A stretch of DNA of 64,000 nt from Ascidia mentula (Eukaryota; Chordata; Ascidiacea; Phlebobranchia; Ascidiidae). A program made the translations under genes and the position numbers. Under the pieces are notes generated by a model that saw only the letters and a program-made list of their open reading frames with translations, searched no databases and had not been told where the DNA came from. The DNA lies in contig OX387205.1 of assembly GCA_947561715.1 (NCBI GenBank), positions 2,237,001-2,301,000 on the forward strand, in the 5' to 3' direction. The first letter of the stretch is position 1. Each line of letters starts with the position of its first letter. Positions 36,525-49,454 of the stretch are shown in pieces.

Positions 36525-39500
36525 TCAAAATTTCACACCACAGTCGTCCCAATCTTCGACGAAACCTTTGTTGTCTTCACCAACATTTCCGAGTGGAAGG
36601 TCTTTGTCCCTGTTGTGATATAAATTTAAATATTATTGTTGTAATTTTGTTTACAAGAACATTAGAAAGCAATGCAATAGTAATAAGCCTGTCGCAAAAT
36701 TCTATGAGAGATTTGACGCATTTTGTGCTTACATGTTCAAAGTTGTACCTTGCGTATGCTAAGCGTTCTATAATGACCCTATGATTAAAGACATCATACT
36801 TACGTCACACTTTTGTCGTCATTAAGCTTGTTGAGATCGACAACTTCACCGGTTTTGAAAAATATTTCTGCTTGTTCGATAGTTTCCATTATCGGTTTGC
36901 CGTTGGTTTCGGGAAATTTAAGAGATAAAAGCCCAGCGACCACAGCTGCAACGAGCATTGGAAAACCAATGACCAGCATTTGAACATAACATACAAGCAA
37001 GGAAGTTCTATTTTAGATTTGACGTTTATAAAAAGTGTAATATACCCATCACTCCAAATAGGGAGTTCGGAAGCCATGATACTTGGCTCTGCAGTGATAT
37101 GATGTAAGGTGCACTAATTCCTCCAATTCGTGAAGCTATTGAACCGTTTCCGACTCCGTTACTCCTGGAAAATAAGTAAATGTGTTCTTTAAACCGGATT
37201 CAAATACAAGCGCCCATACATGACCATCGACAGAACGGTTGTAATCACTTGAGCGTAACGTTTGCTTTGGCAAAGTTTGTTAGCGTGGGTTCGAATCCCA
37301 CCCTTACCAAAGCAAAAATCAACGAACATTCTTTAAATACTCAATTACAGTTTATACCTTAATACTGTCGGGTAAAGTTCAGCCGTGAAGTTGTAAATAA
37401 TCGAAAATGATCCAGAGATACCGAATTTTCCGATGAAAGCAAATACAACACCAAGTGTTACTAGATCTAGACAAGAATACACCATGATTAGCACTCTTAG
37501 ATTTTTTGAATTTTAGGGCAAATTTTTTTAGTTTTACACAAAACGTTTTCTTACAATGCGCTGGATCTTACGTTTAAATCATATATTTCAAATGTTTTTG
37601 ACTCTTTTTGCACAATGCCAATGTCAAGTTTTGTTATACCTTGGTTACCTCCCGCGTACTCGTTGACTATCACACTGGCAATAAGTCCAACTCCAGCAAC
37701 AATAAACATTCCTGCTATAAGAATCCGACGACCTATTCGATCCATAAACAACATACAAACCACGGAAGCTGATATCTCGAAAACGGCGTCTGGTAAAAAT
37801 TAAGGGGCATAAATTTTACTTTTTTGATGCCACGTTGTACATTCACAAAATCGTAGCATTTCTTTCAAAACAAAGGTTACAACTAATGGATCATAGATTG
37901 AAAAAAAACCTTACTCAGAATGTTATTGACAAAGATGTCACCAGCCAGTGACCCCGCATTTAAGGAAACTCCATAGTAGACCAAACTGTTGACAAACCTG
38001 CAAGAAAAATCAAGTTGCTTCAATACCATCAGTAAACAATTTTTTATTTTTTTGCAAAATTAACTGAAGAACAACTTTTTACGTTAACTATTCCCCCCCC
38101 CCGAGGTTAACGTTTGTGTCGTAGCTATAATTTGAAACAATTTGTCACCCCTTGCTTTATTTCCAGCATAAACCAAACATCAGTAAAACTACATTATGTG
38201 CTGCATTATTTCAATTACCAGTTGAACATAATGTTCAAAGATGTTAGTCTTAACCCTCTGGTTCTGAACAGGTCTAGGTATGAGTGTTTGGACGTCTGTT
38301 TCCTTCGCGAAGTTTCCTTCTGTATACCACATTAGAAAGTTAGTAGTAAAACTTGTTGTTTGTGAGTTAGGTTGGTCAGGGCCACAGATTGCAAAACCAT
38401 GGTATCGTTAAAATAAATACCACAGCAGCTTTGCAAAGAATACATAGGATCTGGCCGAGAAATGAAAAATATATTTAGTACTGAAAGGGCAAAGTGTTGT
38501 TTTCCTAGATTGTACAAAAGAGTGCTTATACCAATGTTTCATCGCCAGCTTTTCTTGCTTCATCCAAATCCTCTTCGCTTAATTCCTTTTTGTTGATCCT
38601 CGCCATAAGTTTCGTTACCTTCATTACAACAACATAGAAAAAGTTGGTTGCACATAGAAGAATTAGAACATAGAAACGTCATGTGGACGTATCCAGGAGC
38701 GAACATCAAATGCAAAAACAATCGGAAACAACTAAGTTTTTTTGACTTTACCCTTATTCCTTCCTCATCCCTTTTCATGGCGAAAAGCCACCTCGGTGAC
38801 TCGGGAAGGATGATGACAAAGATAAGAAGAGGGGAACTGGCGATAGAAACGGCGAGCTGTGTGTAAGATTGTTATTATTAAGAAAATGACAGTACAACTG
38901 TCTCGAATATTCTAACGATAATATTTCTCCAACGCAATCTCTTTTGTCTTAGGCCAAACATTGTTTTCAAAAATTGCCGAGTCCTAAACAGAAAAACATA
39001 CGGTGTTAGGCTATTTGTATTTTGGATTCTTATCAATAAGGACATCATTTTTATTTTTACACCGGCAATTACTCCGCCAGAAGAACCTTATTGCATTGAC
39101 AATAGGACAAAAGTTCCGTTTATTGTGTCAACAACCGATTGGTAAAATTTTACAAATAAGGATAGTTTTGCAAAAAGCAGGACAAGAGTTTTGTTTATTG
39201 TGTATTAAACCTCTGCGACCAAGCAAAATTTTGCAGGTGGTGTGAACGCCCCATTATGAAAACCACTGCTCTAACCATTCTTATTTATTACTTGAATCTA
39301 TTGCATGCATTTAATGGCTAATCAGCGATAATATTGAGTCAATTTTGCGGAAACTTCTATGACATTACGGCTCGTATATAATGGGCTAAGTTTTCGACAA
39401 CAAAATATACAGATGGGACATCATTATGTTCGAACTGTAACTTGCCATCAGGTTATGCCAATTCCTCCATTCGTAAGCCATTCCACTCAGTATGAGGAAT

Positions 39501-41730
39501 CCCAATGGAAGAATTATTTGAGTGCCTAATCCAAATGGTGTTCTCCATTTCGGGCCGACAATTTCTATAACTAAACAAACACAATGTACTCAAGATTATG
39601 ATAACTAGCAGCGTTAATCGGAGTCACGTTCTCTCCACTACCAACAACCATCATTTATATTGAACATACCTTGGATAAACAAACTACTGCACACAGTAAA
39701 CTTCATGCAATATAACGCCAAACCTAGAATGCTACACCAAGCAGCCTTCATATATAGAACCCTTAATGCAGGTAAAGAAAAATGACAGGAAAAAATGAAA
39801 AGGCAAATAACATTCGACGCAGGATGTTGGCCCGAGTAAAGTGCTTAGGCATGATTTTGTTTATTATAATGAATGCCGATGAAAAAACAATAAACAACAC
39901 CGGATCGGTGAACCAAGCCACCCTGGTAGGCTGTACATTCAGATGTTGGACTTGCTCGCGAGGTTTGTCAGGTTTTGGGCGACATATTTTTTGTTGGAAT
40001 TATACTTTCAGTCAGTTACTAGTTCTTTTCTTACATATCCAGGTTTTTTATTTGCATTCTCTAATTTTTAATTTTTTAATGTTAATTTTTTTATTTTTTT
40101 TTATTTTTATCAAGGTACTTTCCTTTATGTGGCAGACTTCTACTTAGTTATTTTACGTTGTTTTGTACACTTTGCAGAAAATGATGATGCCCTTTTCAGG
40201 GCGAAATATATTTTTCTGACAAAAATAAAAACATCTTTAAAAGAGCTGTCTGAAAGATTGACTTAAAAGTTTTACTCAGCTACTATTATAATGAATGCTA
40301 CACACCTTTACGTTAGTCGGGGAGCCTTCATATGTAGAACCCTAAATGCATGTGAAACGAAATGACATGGAAAAAGAAAAGGGGCAATTAACATTCAACG
40401 ATGGGTGTGTTTCCGAGCATAAGGTGATTAGACATGGTTTTGTTTTTTTATCATTGAAACGTTTTTATCAACCTTGCTGCTAACAATTTGTGTTTCTATA
40501 ACTTACTGTACACGAAAGTGCCAATGATTCCCCCGTAGTTAAAGCATGCGATGCAGGCTCTGAAAATTGAGTACATGGCAACTGAGGTGCTGTATGACAA
40601 GGCAAACATGCTTGCTGTCGCAAGAATCGCCGAGACGATCATTATCGGTTTTCGGCCGTACCTGTGGCAGTCACAAATAGTAATAAATATATAAATTATA
40701 GGTGGCACTACAGGTTCTATGTGACTGGTGGATGTTAACATATAAGTTGCTTAAAGGAGATTGATCGTTTAAGTTTCAAATAAATCCTTCCAGGGAAAGT
40801 TAAGAAAAATAAAAGCAATCTAACCAATTTTTTTATTTATTCTTTTCAACGAAAAAAATTTCATTATAATATGACAATCTAAGCCAAAAAAGTAATAAAG
40901 AAATTGAAATTTGTTGTACACAAACCTGTCGGCCGCATTTCCAAACAGAAACGACCCGATCAACATTCCCACGTAATACATTGAAGTTGAAAGCGGTATC
41001 AGGTAACTTCGGTCGCACACAAGGTTGAACTGCGGAAAAATACAGCAACATACAGTACTGTAGAATCCTAACATATTTTGCATCTTTGTTAACCCCTTAA
41101 GTTACCTCTGTAACAACAGTCTCTGTGAACAGACTTCTGTCGTACCAATATCCTTTGTCACACGTAATGTGTTTGGCTGATTTATTAACGCAAGACAACG
41201 TCCCATCACATTTGTTGTAGTCGTAACCATATCTAAAAACAAAGGAAAACGAACATATCTTTTTTAAAGGAGTTTCACTGCTGAATATTCAGCAATAAAA
41301 TATGCCTGGCAGCATCAGTAACAATTTATTTATAGAGTTTCACGTTTAAATTTTCTTGTAAAAAGTCGAACTTACTTTGAACAAGTATCGTACTCCCCTG
41401 TCGTAGGGTCGTAAGGTGTTGTGTAGTTGAGAATATCAGATTCAGTCAAGTTGGGGAAAGCCGTGGAGTAGTCCAATGGCGGAACATTGCACCTGTATTA
41501 AAGTGCAGGTTTAATTGGTGACCAAGATTGCGTGTAAAATGTATTGCCAAAAGTGTTAAAATCTACAGTGTACCATAAACTGACCTGTATTGTGGCTCAT
41601 ATGCAATAAACACCGTTGCCAGTGCGTGGTAACCACTGATGGTGAAAGTGTAGCCGAGTAAAAGAGCAACGACAACCTGACTAATCCCTACTTCCCCGAC
41701 TTTTTTCAACAAGCTATCAAAGCTAATCAT
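36525..41730 (-). CDS. SLC22-type organic ion transporter G
   Basis: Fifteen exons join in frame to 584 residues: 41585-41730, 41376-41492, 41106-41232, 40926-41029, 40507-40661, 39446-39570, 38752-38856, 38532-38618, 38219-38319, 37915-37997, 37640-37789, 37358-37466, 37046-37164, 36804-36945, 36525-36609. Motifs: MISFDSLLKKVGEVGISQ, CNVPPLDYST (Tyr replaces the first Asn, while DNST in the sisters is a glycosylation site), CDKGYWYDRSLFTETVVTE, RYGRKP, PESPRWLFAMKRDEEG, MDRIGRR, PETNGKPIMETIEQAE. Exons 1-14 are near copies of F, yet the last exon (DKDLPLGNVGEDN...CGVKF) is of the H type and has no dileucine. Intron 6 has a GC donor (39444-39445) where F has GT. The gene looks intact. Confidence 0.9.
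37218..37308 (+). repeat. tRNA-like SINE remnant, intron 12 of G
   Basis: B box GGTTCGAATCC at 37288-37298 sits in a T-arm-like hairpin (GTGGG...CCCAC). It is homologous to the remnant in intron 12 of F and inherited with the F/G duplication. A full cloverleaf cannot be folded. Confidence 0.65.
40175..40218 (+). ncRNA. Hammerhead-like motif, intron 5 of G
   Basis: Stem I is CAGAAAA (40175-40181) with TTTTCTG (40212-40218). The core TGATGA (40182-40187) lacks the leading C. Stem II is GCCC (40189-40192) with GGGC (40199-40202), followed by GAAA (40203-40206). The arrangement equals that in the palindrome arms at 5731-5919 with different stem sequences. Confidence 0.5.
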
Positions 41731-42784
41731 CGTGGACTGTGTAACTTTTCTGAGCTCACTTACAAAACCTACCCAATGTTTCCGATGTAAGAGTGTTCTG
41801 GCAGTAAAAACCTATCCTAAACTTCCGCCTTCTAACACCAACCTACGCTTTGTTTCCAGTTTTGACTTTGGAACACTGCAGTAACGTTTGGCAAACACAT
41901 TTATCAGCGAAAATGTCACAATGTCGTCACATCGTAAGCTTTTGATGAGCAGAAAGGCATGACGTAAAGCAAACACAAAGAACCGTCTGCAAAGTTGGTC
42001 TGGCGTGCTGCATGCATGTCTCACTGCATTTCGCCTTGGGTCAATTGAGAAAGCAATAAAGGCAAAATATTTAAGCTCAAGAGCAAAATGTAAACGAAAT
42101 GTGTTGATTTTCAATGTTACACGTTTACGTGTTTAATTTTAGTTCGTGTTCGTTCAAAACCAAACCACCAGCGTTGTTAAGTTTTATTGTGAATTGAACA
42201 GGTGTGCCAGCAGGGGAAGCAGGGCTAATGGGAGAGGGCGTTGTGGTGAACGGGAGAAACGCACCATTACCTATACATTTGAACAGGACCGTTTGCTTCT
42301 ACAAATACACCTTTTCAAATCCCTTGGTTCCAGAGCAAATCGTAAAATTCATGCCCATTGTGACAATCATAGGCCACCTAGACTTGGATGGGAGCATTCC
42401 CCTCATGCTGCTTAACACAGATACATGTTTACCTATGCTACCTATTTACCTATAGTCTATATTTCATGCGTGGAGATATCGACGTTTTTAAAAAGATGAC
42501 GCGTATTTTGTGTAATTTCAATCAGCATTCTTCACCCATATATAAATGTGTTTTAATTTTTCCACCGTCACAAAAACGTCTCTCTTTGCTCACAAAACAA
42601 CACGAAAGTACATTTTTTATTCACATTTATAATCAAATAGCAAATTAAGCATTTTTAGTCCAATTAGACTACAGATTTATGAATTCGCAAGCTGTTGTAT
42701 CTCGCTACACTAAAATAGGCTGGGCTACGAAATTGTTTTGATTGAAGCATTTTATCCCAAAGGATCCATGGGATAGATTTAACT
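41731..42784. other. Spacer between G (5' side) and H (3' side)
   Basis: Positions 41745-42620 are the paralogous copy of the block upstream of F and probably hold the promoter of G. The remaining bases are the 3' flank of H. No gene is seen. Confidence 0.55.
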
Positions 42785-45700
42785 TCAAAATCTTACACCA
42801 CGACCGTCCCAATCTTCAGTAAAACCTTTATTGTCTTCACCAACATTTCCGAGTGGAAGGTCTTTGTCCCTGTTGCGATGTAAACTTAAATATTATTGTT
42901 GTATCGAAATTTTCTGCAATTTAAGAATATAAAAAAGCAATGCAATACTAATAGGCCCGTCACAAAATTTTATGAGAGATTTGACACATTTTGTTGTAGT
43001 TGTATCTTGCGTTTCATAAGCATTGTATACCGACCCTATCATTGAATTGAGGTCATACTTACGTCACACTTTTGTCGTTACCAATCTTGTTGAGATCGAC
43101 AACGTCACCGGTTTTGTAAAATATTTCTGCTTGTTCGATTGTTTCAATCATCGGTTTGCCGTTGGTTTCGGGATAAGTTAATGATAGCAGACCGGCGGTC
43201 AAAGCTGTAAAAAAGATTGCTATTAGATTTTTATTTTATTTTTTCACCTATTACTATGAACGATATGCCCTTTTTGCCCATAGGAGCTAAAGCGTTTTTT
43301 TTTTGCACTAAGCTTTGTACTTTTTGATAGGAGTTTTTCTTGCTATCTTTTTATTAATAGCAGGAAACTTCGCTTGGCATTAAATTGACGATTTCAACCA
43401 TCGTCTATCGATCATTCATTTCACTGGAATACGTTTCTGTACACTAGAAAATCGGACATGTTGTTTGGATACCGCAAGGTGTTTTAATGGTAAATAATCC
43501 TCCTTTGTCGGGTTTGGTAAACAGAATTGCTTCAAGGTATCTTTTCTTACCAAACACCCCAAATATGGAGTTGGGAAGCCAGGATATTGAATTTTGAATG
43601 GATATGATGTAAGGTGCACTGATTCCACCGATTCGTGAAGCAATTGAACCGTTGCCGACTCCGTTACTCCTGGATGATGCACAGTTTTTAAGGAAATACT
43701 CCCGAAACAATATATAAGGAATACACATACAACTTGAGCACAGGCAACACAAATATATCTGACTGAAACTAAATACATTCTTTGCAAAAATTTTGGTGTT
43801 TTCAAAGATCATTGCCAGTTCACTTGCAGAGAATAAATGGATATAAGTTGACAAACGATAGGTTGTTTCACCTGGCAAGTCGTGGGAAATCTACAAATAA
43901 CATTGTACCAGGATAACAGCGACCTACCTCAGTACAGTTGGGTAGAGTTCAGCTGTGAAGTTGTAAATGATCGCAAATGCTCCAGCAATCCCAAACTTTG
44001 CGACAAGCGCAAACACGACACCTAGTGTCGTAAGAGCTATAACAAACAATAAATTCTTGTGATACTTTTGTGTTAAAAATTATTGTGAAACAAAAATGCA
44101 TCAACTTGAATTACTCAACTAAAGATTTTTTCAATTAATATATCAACGATAGAGCTAATAATGTTTTTCATATTGAGCTGTATCAGTGGGGACTACTACC
44201 AGTAGCCTCCACAAACACAAAGTCTTGCTTGGCTATTTAACTGCCAAGATCATTGTAAGGTACACCAAAGCTGCAATCAACTTATAAAACTCCCACAGGA
44301 CTTGTAACAGCTTACTGTGCTCCAAATGAAACAAGCTTAAAACGTACACTCATTGTTGCCTGCGTATTCATTGACGATCACACTTGCAACGAGCCCCAAA
44401 CCCGAAATGGTAAACATTGCAGAAAGAAGGATTCGTCGTCCGATTCTGTCCATTAGAATCATACAAGTCAGATAGGAAGCAATCTCAAACACGCCGTCTA
44501 ACGGAAAGAAAAGTTTTGGAAAAAATGTCACGAGACACTGAGGTAGTTGCTTATACTTAGAGTGTTGTTAACAAAAATATCACCAGCCAGGGATCCTGCG
44601 TTTAGTGAGACTCCGTAATAGACCAAACTGTTGACAAACCTGTTCACAAACACAATATAATTAGCTACAGATCCATTTGAAATTGCTCATAATTCTAATC
44701 CCAAATATATATCTTTAAAATAAAAGTTTATATTACGCAATTAACATTACCATGAACCCAGAACGCATTGTTTTTGATTCCTAAAGTATCGCAAATGCTC
44801 AAAATCAACTACCGAAGTTCACAAAGTTATGTGCTTAATCACCAGCTGAACATGACTTTAAAAGAAGTAATTCTCAACCCTGGAGTTTTGAAAAGGTCCA
44901 GAATTGAATACTTCTTTGATGAGTTTTCTTGCCCTGCTTCTTTCTGTAAGATTCAGTGGTCGTTAAATTGTAAATACTGCTTTGTAGTAAGGTAACATGC
45001 AACGTTACCATTTTTGCTTCTCCAGCCTCTTTAGCCTCGTTCAAGTCTTCCTCTGTTAGTTGCTTTTTGTTGATTCTTGCCATCAGCTTTGCCACCTCAT
45101 CAAACAACACATCACGGTAAATGAAACGCCTTTACATTACTGCAATTTTTTGTCATGTAGAAGTTACGGGATGCATGTTGGATTTGAATATTTGATAACG
45201 ATAACAGAGTGATCACAAAAAGAGAAATGTTGACAGTGGCTAAAGGATCAAAGGAAATTATTGCGTGCGGCCACCTAGTGTTTAATGTTGCCTGTTGTAC
45301 CCATCACCTCCTAGTGCAACTAGCTGCAAAGTAAGATTCTCATTGAGGAAATCACCTTCACATTGGTACCTGGCTCGATAACCTTTATGGTTTTATCGGT
45401 GCCCATGCCCATATTTTGCTTGTGTTCTTTGTTGCACAAAATACAGATGATTTAATTTTGATTGTGGGTTTGCGGTCACCAACAACAATTCATTCAAAAT
45501 CTTGGTTCTCACCCGTATCCCCTCCTTATCTTTCTCCATGGCGAAAAGCCATCTCGGGGACTCCGGAAGGATGATGACAATGATAAGAAGTGGACAACTG
45601 AAGATGGAAGCAACAAGCTGCAAATGTGTTCAAATTAAGTCACTTGTGTCTGTTTCAAAAGCGACAGAAAATTTCAGCTTTAGTCACACACAAATCCTGA

Positions 45701-48284
45701 GTTTCTTATTCAAAATTACAGCATTGTTCAATTTAAATAAGATATCTTGTTTATCTGTTTGTAGAAACTGATGATGCCAATGCAGGCGAAACCGTTTTTT
45801 GTAGCTAACTCTGGCAGTAAGCGTTTGGGAAACGTCGTTATTGTACTTGCCAATAGGTCATGCCAATTCCTCCAGTTATAAGCCAGGGCGCCAACTATCA
45901 TGAAACCGATTGAGAAGAATATTTGGTAGATCATTCCTATTGTCGTCCTCCACTTCGTACCGATATTCTCCATGACTATAAAGAACACAACATGACTGTT
46001 TACAGAGTATTCATTACGCTACTGCTCAGGTGTTTCTAAAGATGTCGGCATTTATTTAGAAAGACTCATTCATAAAATGTTTCCCTCACAACCTTTTGCA
46101 AAGTTCCACTCGATTCATTAGGTGTAACCAGGGCGCAACATACTGAAATGTGAGTTAAAGCTCAAAAAAGAATGATACAATGCAGACGAAATGATAAGAC
46201 TACGGTTAGTTTGGTCCTGCGGCAACGTGTTGTATATAATGGCTTATAAAATCCCTGTGTCCACATCGCTAAAACTCTGGTGCTATTCAGTCGTTTCTCT
46301 AACAGTGGTTTTCTCATGATAAGCATGATATCCTCCATACCGTGTTGTAAAACTGCGCACATTGGTTTTCATTGTTGTTGTGTCTGGTGTATAACTATTC
46401 CTTTTGACTCATTCTTTGTCGCAATGTTTTTCGCAATATTGCCCGATGTATTGAGCTTGTTGGCAGTGTACGTACGTTATAGCGCACTGTTTTTCCAAGA
46501 AAATAAGCTGTTCGGGATTCATGCCCAGGATGTCCTGGGTTTAAATCCCGCTCCGGTCAAAAAAACTATATTAAAAAAACGTTACATAAGCCCAACGTCA
46601 ATGAACACATTACCTGCATGCGCTCTGTACACATCGTAAGTTCAAGCTCCTGTGGTTATTAAACGTTTACGCCTAAAGTGGCACTGTTGACCTTGACAGG
46701 TCGTGGAGAACGTTAGGGTGTGCTTGTTTGCAAAAGATTTAACAATTGACCTGCAATTAATCTTTCCCCTTATGTTGGGCCTATTCTCTGCCTATGCCGA
46801 TTATTCACACAATTTCGGGCACAAGTTTCTTATGCTAACTTGCACAGCACTGGTATCGCACGTACCTATTTTAATATATTTACTTTAAGCAGAGAATTTC
46901 AAAAGAAAAACCCAAACCCATGCAATAGTTGAACAAAGCCTAACGAAATAAAACCGGTTAGGTCTACTTTGATTGATGTCCAGGTTACCATACCAACAAT
47001 TTTTTATTGGCTTACTATACACGAACGTTGCGACGACGTGTCCATAGTTGAAGCCGGCAACGAGAGCGCGGAACACCATGTACATCTCAACCGAAACGCT
47101 GTAGGACATTGCAAACATGCAGGCAATCGCCAAAGCCGATGACACGACGAGAGTGGGTTTTCGCCCATATCTGTGGGAACAGCATCTCTTCAGTTTGGTG
47201 GAATATCGTGTGTTATAGTATCACGCACTGAGCACACAATTGTGACAAGCAAGGAGCTTTCGAAAACTTTCTGCTAGGGAAATCAATATTGTGCAGATAT
47301 CGTTCTGCAGTCCTACTATTGCTATTGCTAACATTGGATGTCAAGGTTCTCTGACGTCACATGCATTATTTAATCAGCTTTGAATTTCTTTTCAAACCTT
47401 GACACTTGCTTTACATGTTGAATGTAATTTAGGAGATTCATGGCAACCACGTGGAAAAGCGTAGGACAGTAAAATTTCCGTGGGCGACAATTTTTTTCGA
47501 TCGCAATGATTTCCACCAACCTGTCAGCTGTGTTTCCAAACAACAAAGATCCGACCAAAAATCCCACGTAATATATTGAGGTGGAGAGAGGGTTCAAATA
47601 TTCTCGGTCACAAATAAGATTAAACTGAAAATATGATGGTTTTAAAATATTGAGACAGTTATTAGTCTGTGGTCACCTCTGTTATGACGTTCTCAGTGAA
47701 CAGACTTCTGTCGTACGAATAACCTTGGTCGCATGGGATGTGATTAGCTGACGTATTCACGCACGACAACGTCCCATCGCATTCACCATAGTTGTAACTA
47801 TACCTAAATCACACAGTTCCCGTAATATCTAACACTTCTTTTACATGTTAGACAGTTAAGGAAATGCCTAAACTTACTTTACGCAAGTATCGTATTCTTG
47901 TGATGGTTGGTCGTAAGGTGTTGTGTAGTTGAGAATATCAGATTCAGTCAAGTTGGGGTAAGCCGTCGAATTGTCAAATGGTGGAACATTACACCTATAT
48001 TAAGGTTTCACAGGTATCATGTATTTGTTTGTTTTGAATAAACTATCGACGTAACTTCTAAATAAAGCAACGAATTAGATTATATTTTTAACTGAACTTA
48101 GTTAAAAAATTTAGTTTTTTCAAATATTGGCCACTAACCTGTAACTTGGAACGTAGGCAATAAAAACAGTTACCAAAGTATGATATCCGGAAACCGCATC
48201 GCTGTAGCTGAGCAACAGAGCGACCACAATCTGACAAAGCCCAATTTCACCAACTTTTTCGAGAATTAAGTCGTAACTAATCAT
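42785..48284 (-). CDS. SLC22-type organic ion transporter H
   Basis: Fifteen exons join in frame to 584 residues: 48139-48284, 47878-47994, 47677-47803, 47521-47624, 47016-47170, 45851-45975, 45513-45617, 45009-45095, 44843-44943, 44557-44639, 44348-44497, 43928-44036, 43551-43669, 43063-43204, 42785-42869. Motifs: MISYDLILEKVGEIGLCQ, CNVPPFDNST, CDQGYSYDRSLFTENVITE, NTADR-YGRKP (Thr in place of Ala), PESPRWLFAMEKDKEG, MDRIGRR, SNGVGNGS, PETNGKPMIETIEQAE, and a tail of the G type (DKDLPLGNVGEDN). Intron 6 has a GC donor (45849-45850). That intron also carries a hammerhead-like core, and intron 5 holds a tRNA-like remnant. The gene looks intact; substrate unknown. Confidence 0.9.
45768..45792 (+). 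ncRNA. Hammerhead-like core, intron 6 of H
   Basis: The exact core CTGATGA (45768-45774) and GAAAC (45788-45792) surround GCC (45776-45778) and GGC (45785-45787). Stem I is weak (AAA with TTT). The surrounding repeat is short and its ends are not defined. Confidence 0.4.
46505..46570 (+). repeat. tRNA-derived SINE remnant, intron 5 of H
   Basis: CCAGGATGTCCTGGGTTTAAATCCC contains a B box (GGTTTAAATCC) and matches the SINE head at 61360-61405. It is followed by GGTCAAAAAAAC. The T-stem is partly decayed. Confidence 0.55.
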
Positions 48285-49454
48285 TTTTAACAGGTTTTCT
48301 TTCTGCGAAATTATCGCCCCAATACTACACAATACTACCTGCTCTTGAAAATAGAATTGCGAACTGTCGACTACTATTAGCTTCCGTCAAACATTTGGCG
48401 GTCTGCAGGTCCTTTCTTATGCACACAGCCATTCTTGTGGTTTCAGCTAAGTAAATGCATAGATCACTTACATTTGTGAGATGCTGTGCGGCGCCAGTAC
48501 TATACCCCATTTTACACAGCGGTCCAACAAGAATCGGCGAAAACCTCGTCTGTATGCTATTATTGCACACTGACGCCCGCCTCAGCAACCTTTTTTAGCT
48601 CGGAATTGTCAGTAGAACAACTTGCACTTAGTAATCAGCCGCGGTTACTGTGGTATGCTGCAAGTAAGAGAACCGGTTGTTAACAGTCCTATGCGCAGGT
48701 GTATGCTTTACTTTGAGTACTGTATTCCCGCGGTTACTGTGGTATGCTGCAAGGAAAAGAACCGGTTGCTAAAATATTTCAATCCCACCACTACTTTCAC
48801 TCGATATTTACGTAACTTTTAAAACGTGTGCGGATCAGCAACCCCGCGTAATTGCAAACTAAGGTATATTTAGCGTCATTAAAAAGACTCAGCAACACAA
48901 GCAACAAATTGACGTCTGGAATGCTGTCATAGTTCCATCACACAGTAGTTGTTCTAAATACTATTTATTTTCACTGCTAAATCTAAATGAATATGTACAC
49001 AGCACAATCGCAACCTTTCTCATGCAAAAACAAGTTAAAATTTTACCAAAATCTGTAAATGGGAGCCAAAAAATAGAAATAGTTTTTAAATGTTAAATAA
49101 ATGTAATTGACGTATAATCCGGTGCAATTCTGGGGTCAAATAACAAAAAAATCTACACCAAAACACACAGTTTGATGTTTACGTATTTGTTGCACTGCTA
49201 CATCTCATTGCTTCTTTGTAAATACTACAGTGATAACGGTTATGTCTGCCAGACATATATAATAATTCGCACAGGACTCTGCTGGCAAACATTTAAATAC
49301 TTATAAAGGTTTTTGAAAGACAACCGAAACGTCAAATAGAACTAACTGCTTTTTCCAGATGAGTTCTGTGTGAATTAATTACAGTGCAAAAAATGCTGTT
49401 ATGCAATAAAAGCTTCGTTTTGATGAATGCATTTGCTTACAACGAAACGTCTGC
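48285..49454. other. Spacer between H (5' side) and I (3' side)
   Basis: A short direct repeat is visible: GCGGTTACTGTGGTATGCTG at about 48642-48661 and again near 48732-48751, each followed by an AAGAACCGGTTG-like segment. No gene is supported. The promoter of H should lie just above 48284. Confidence 0.45.
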
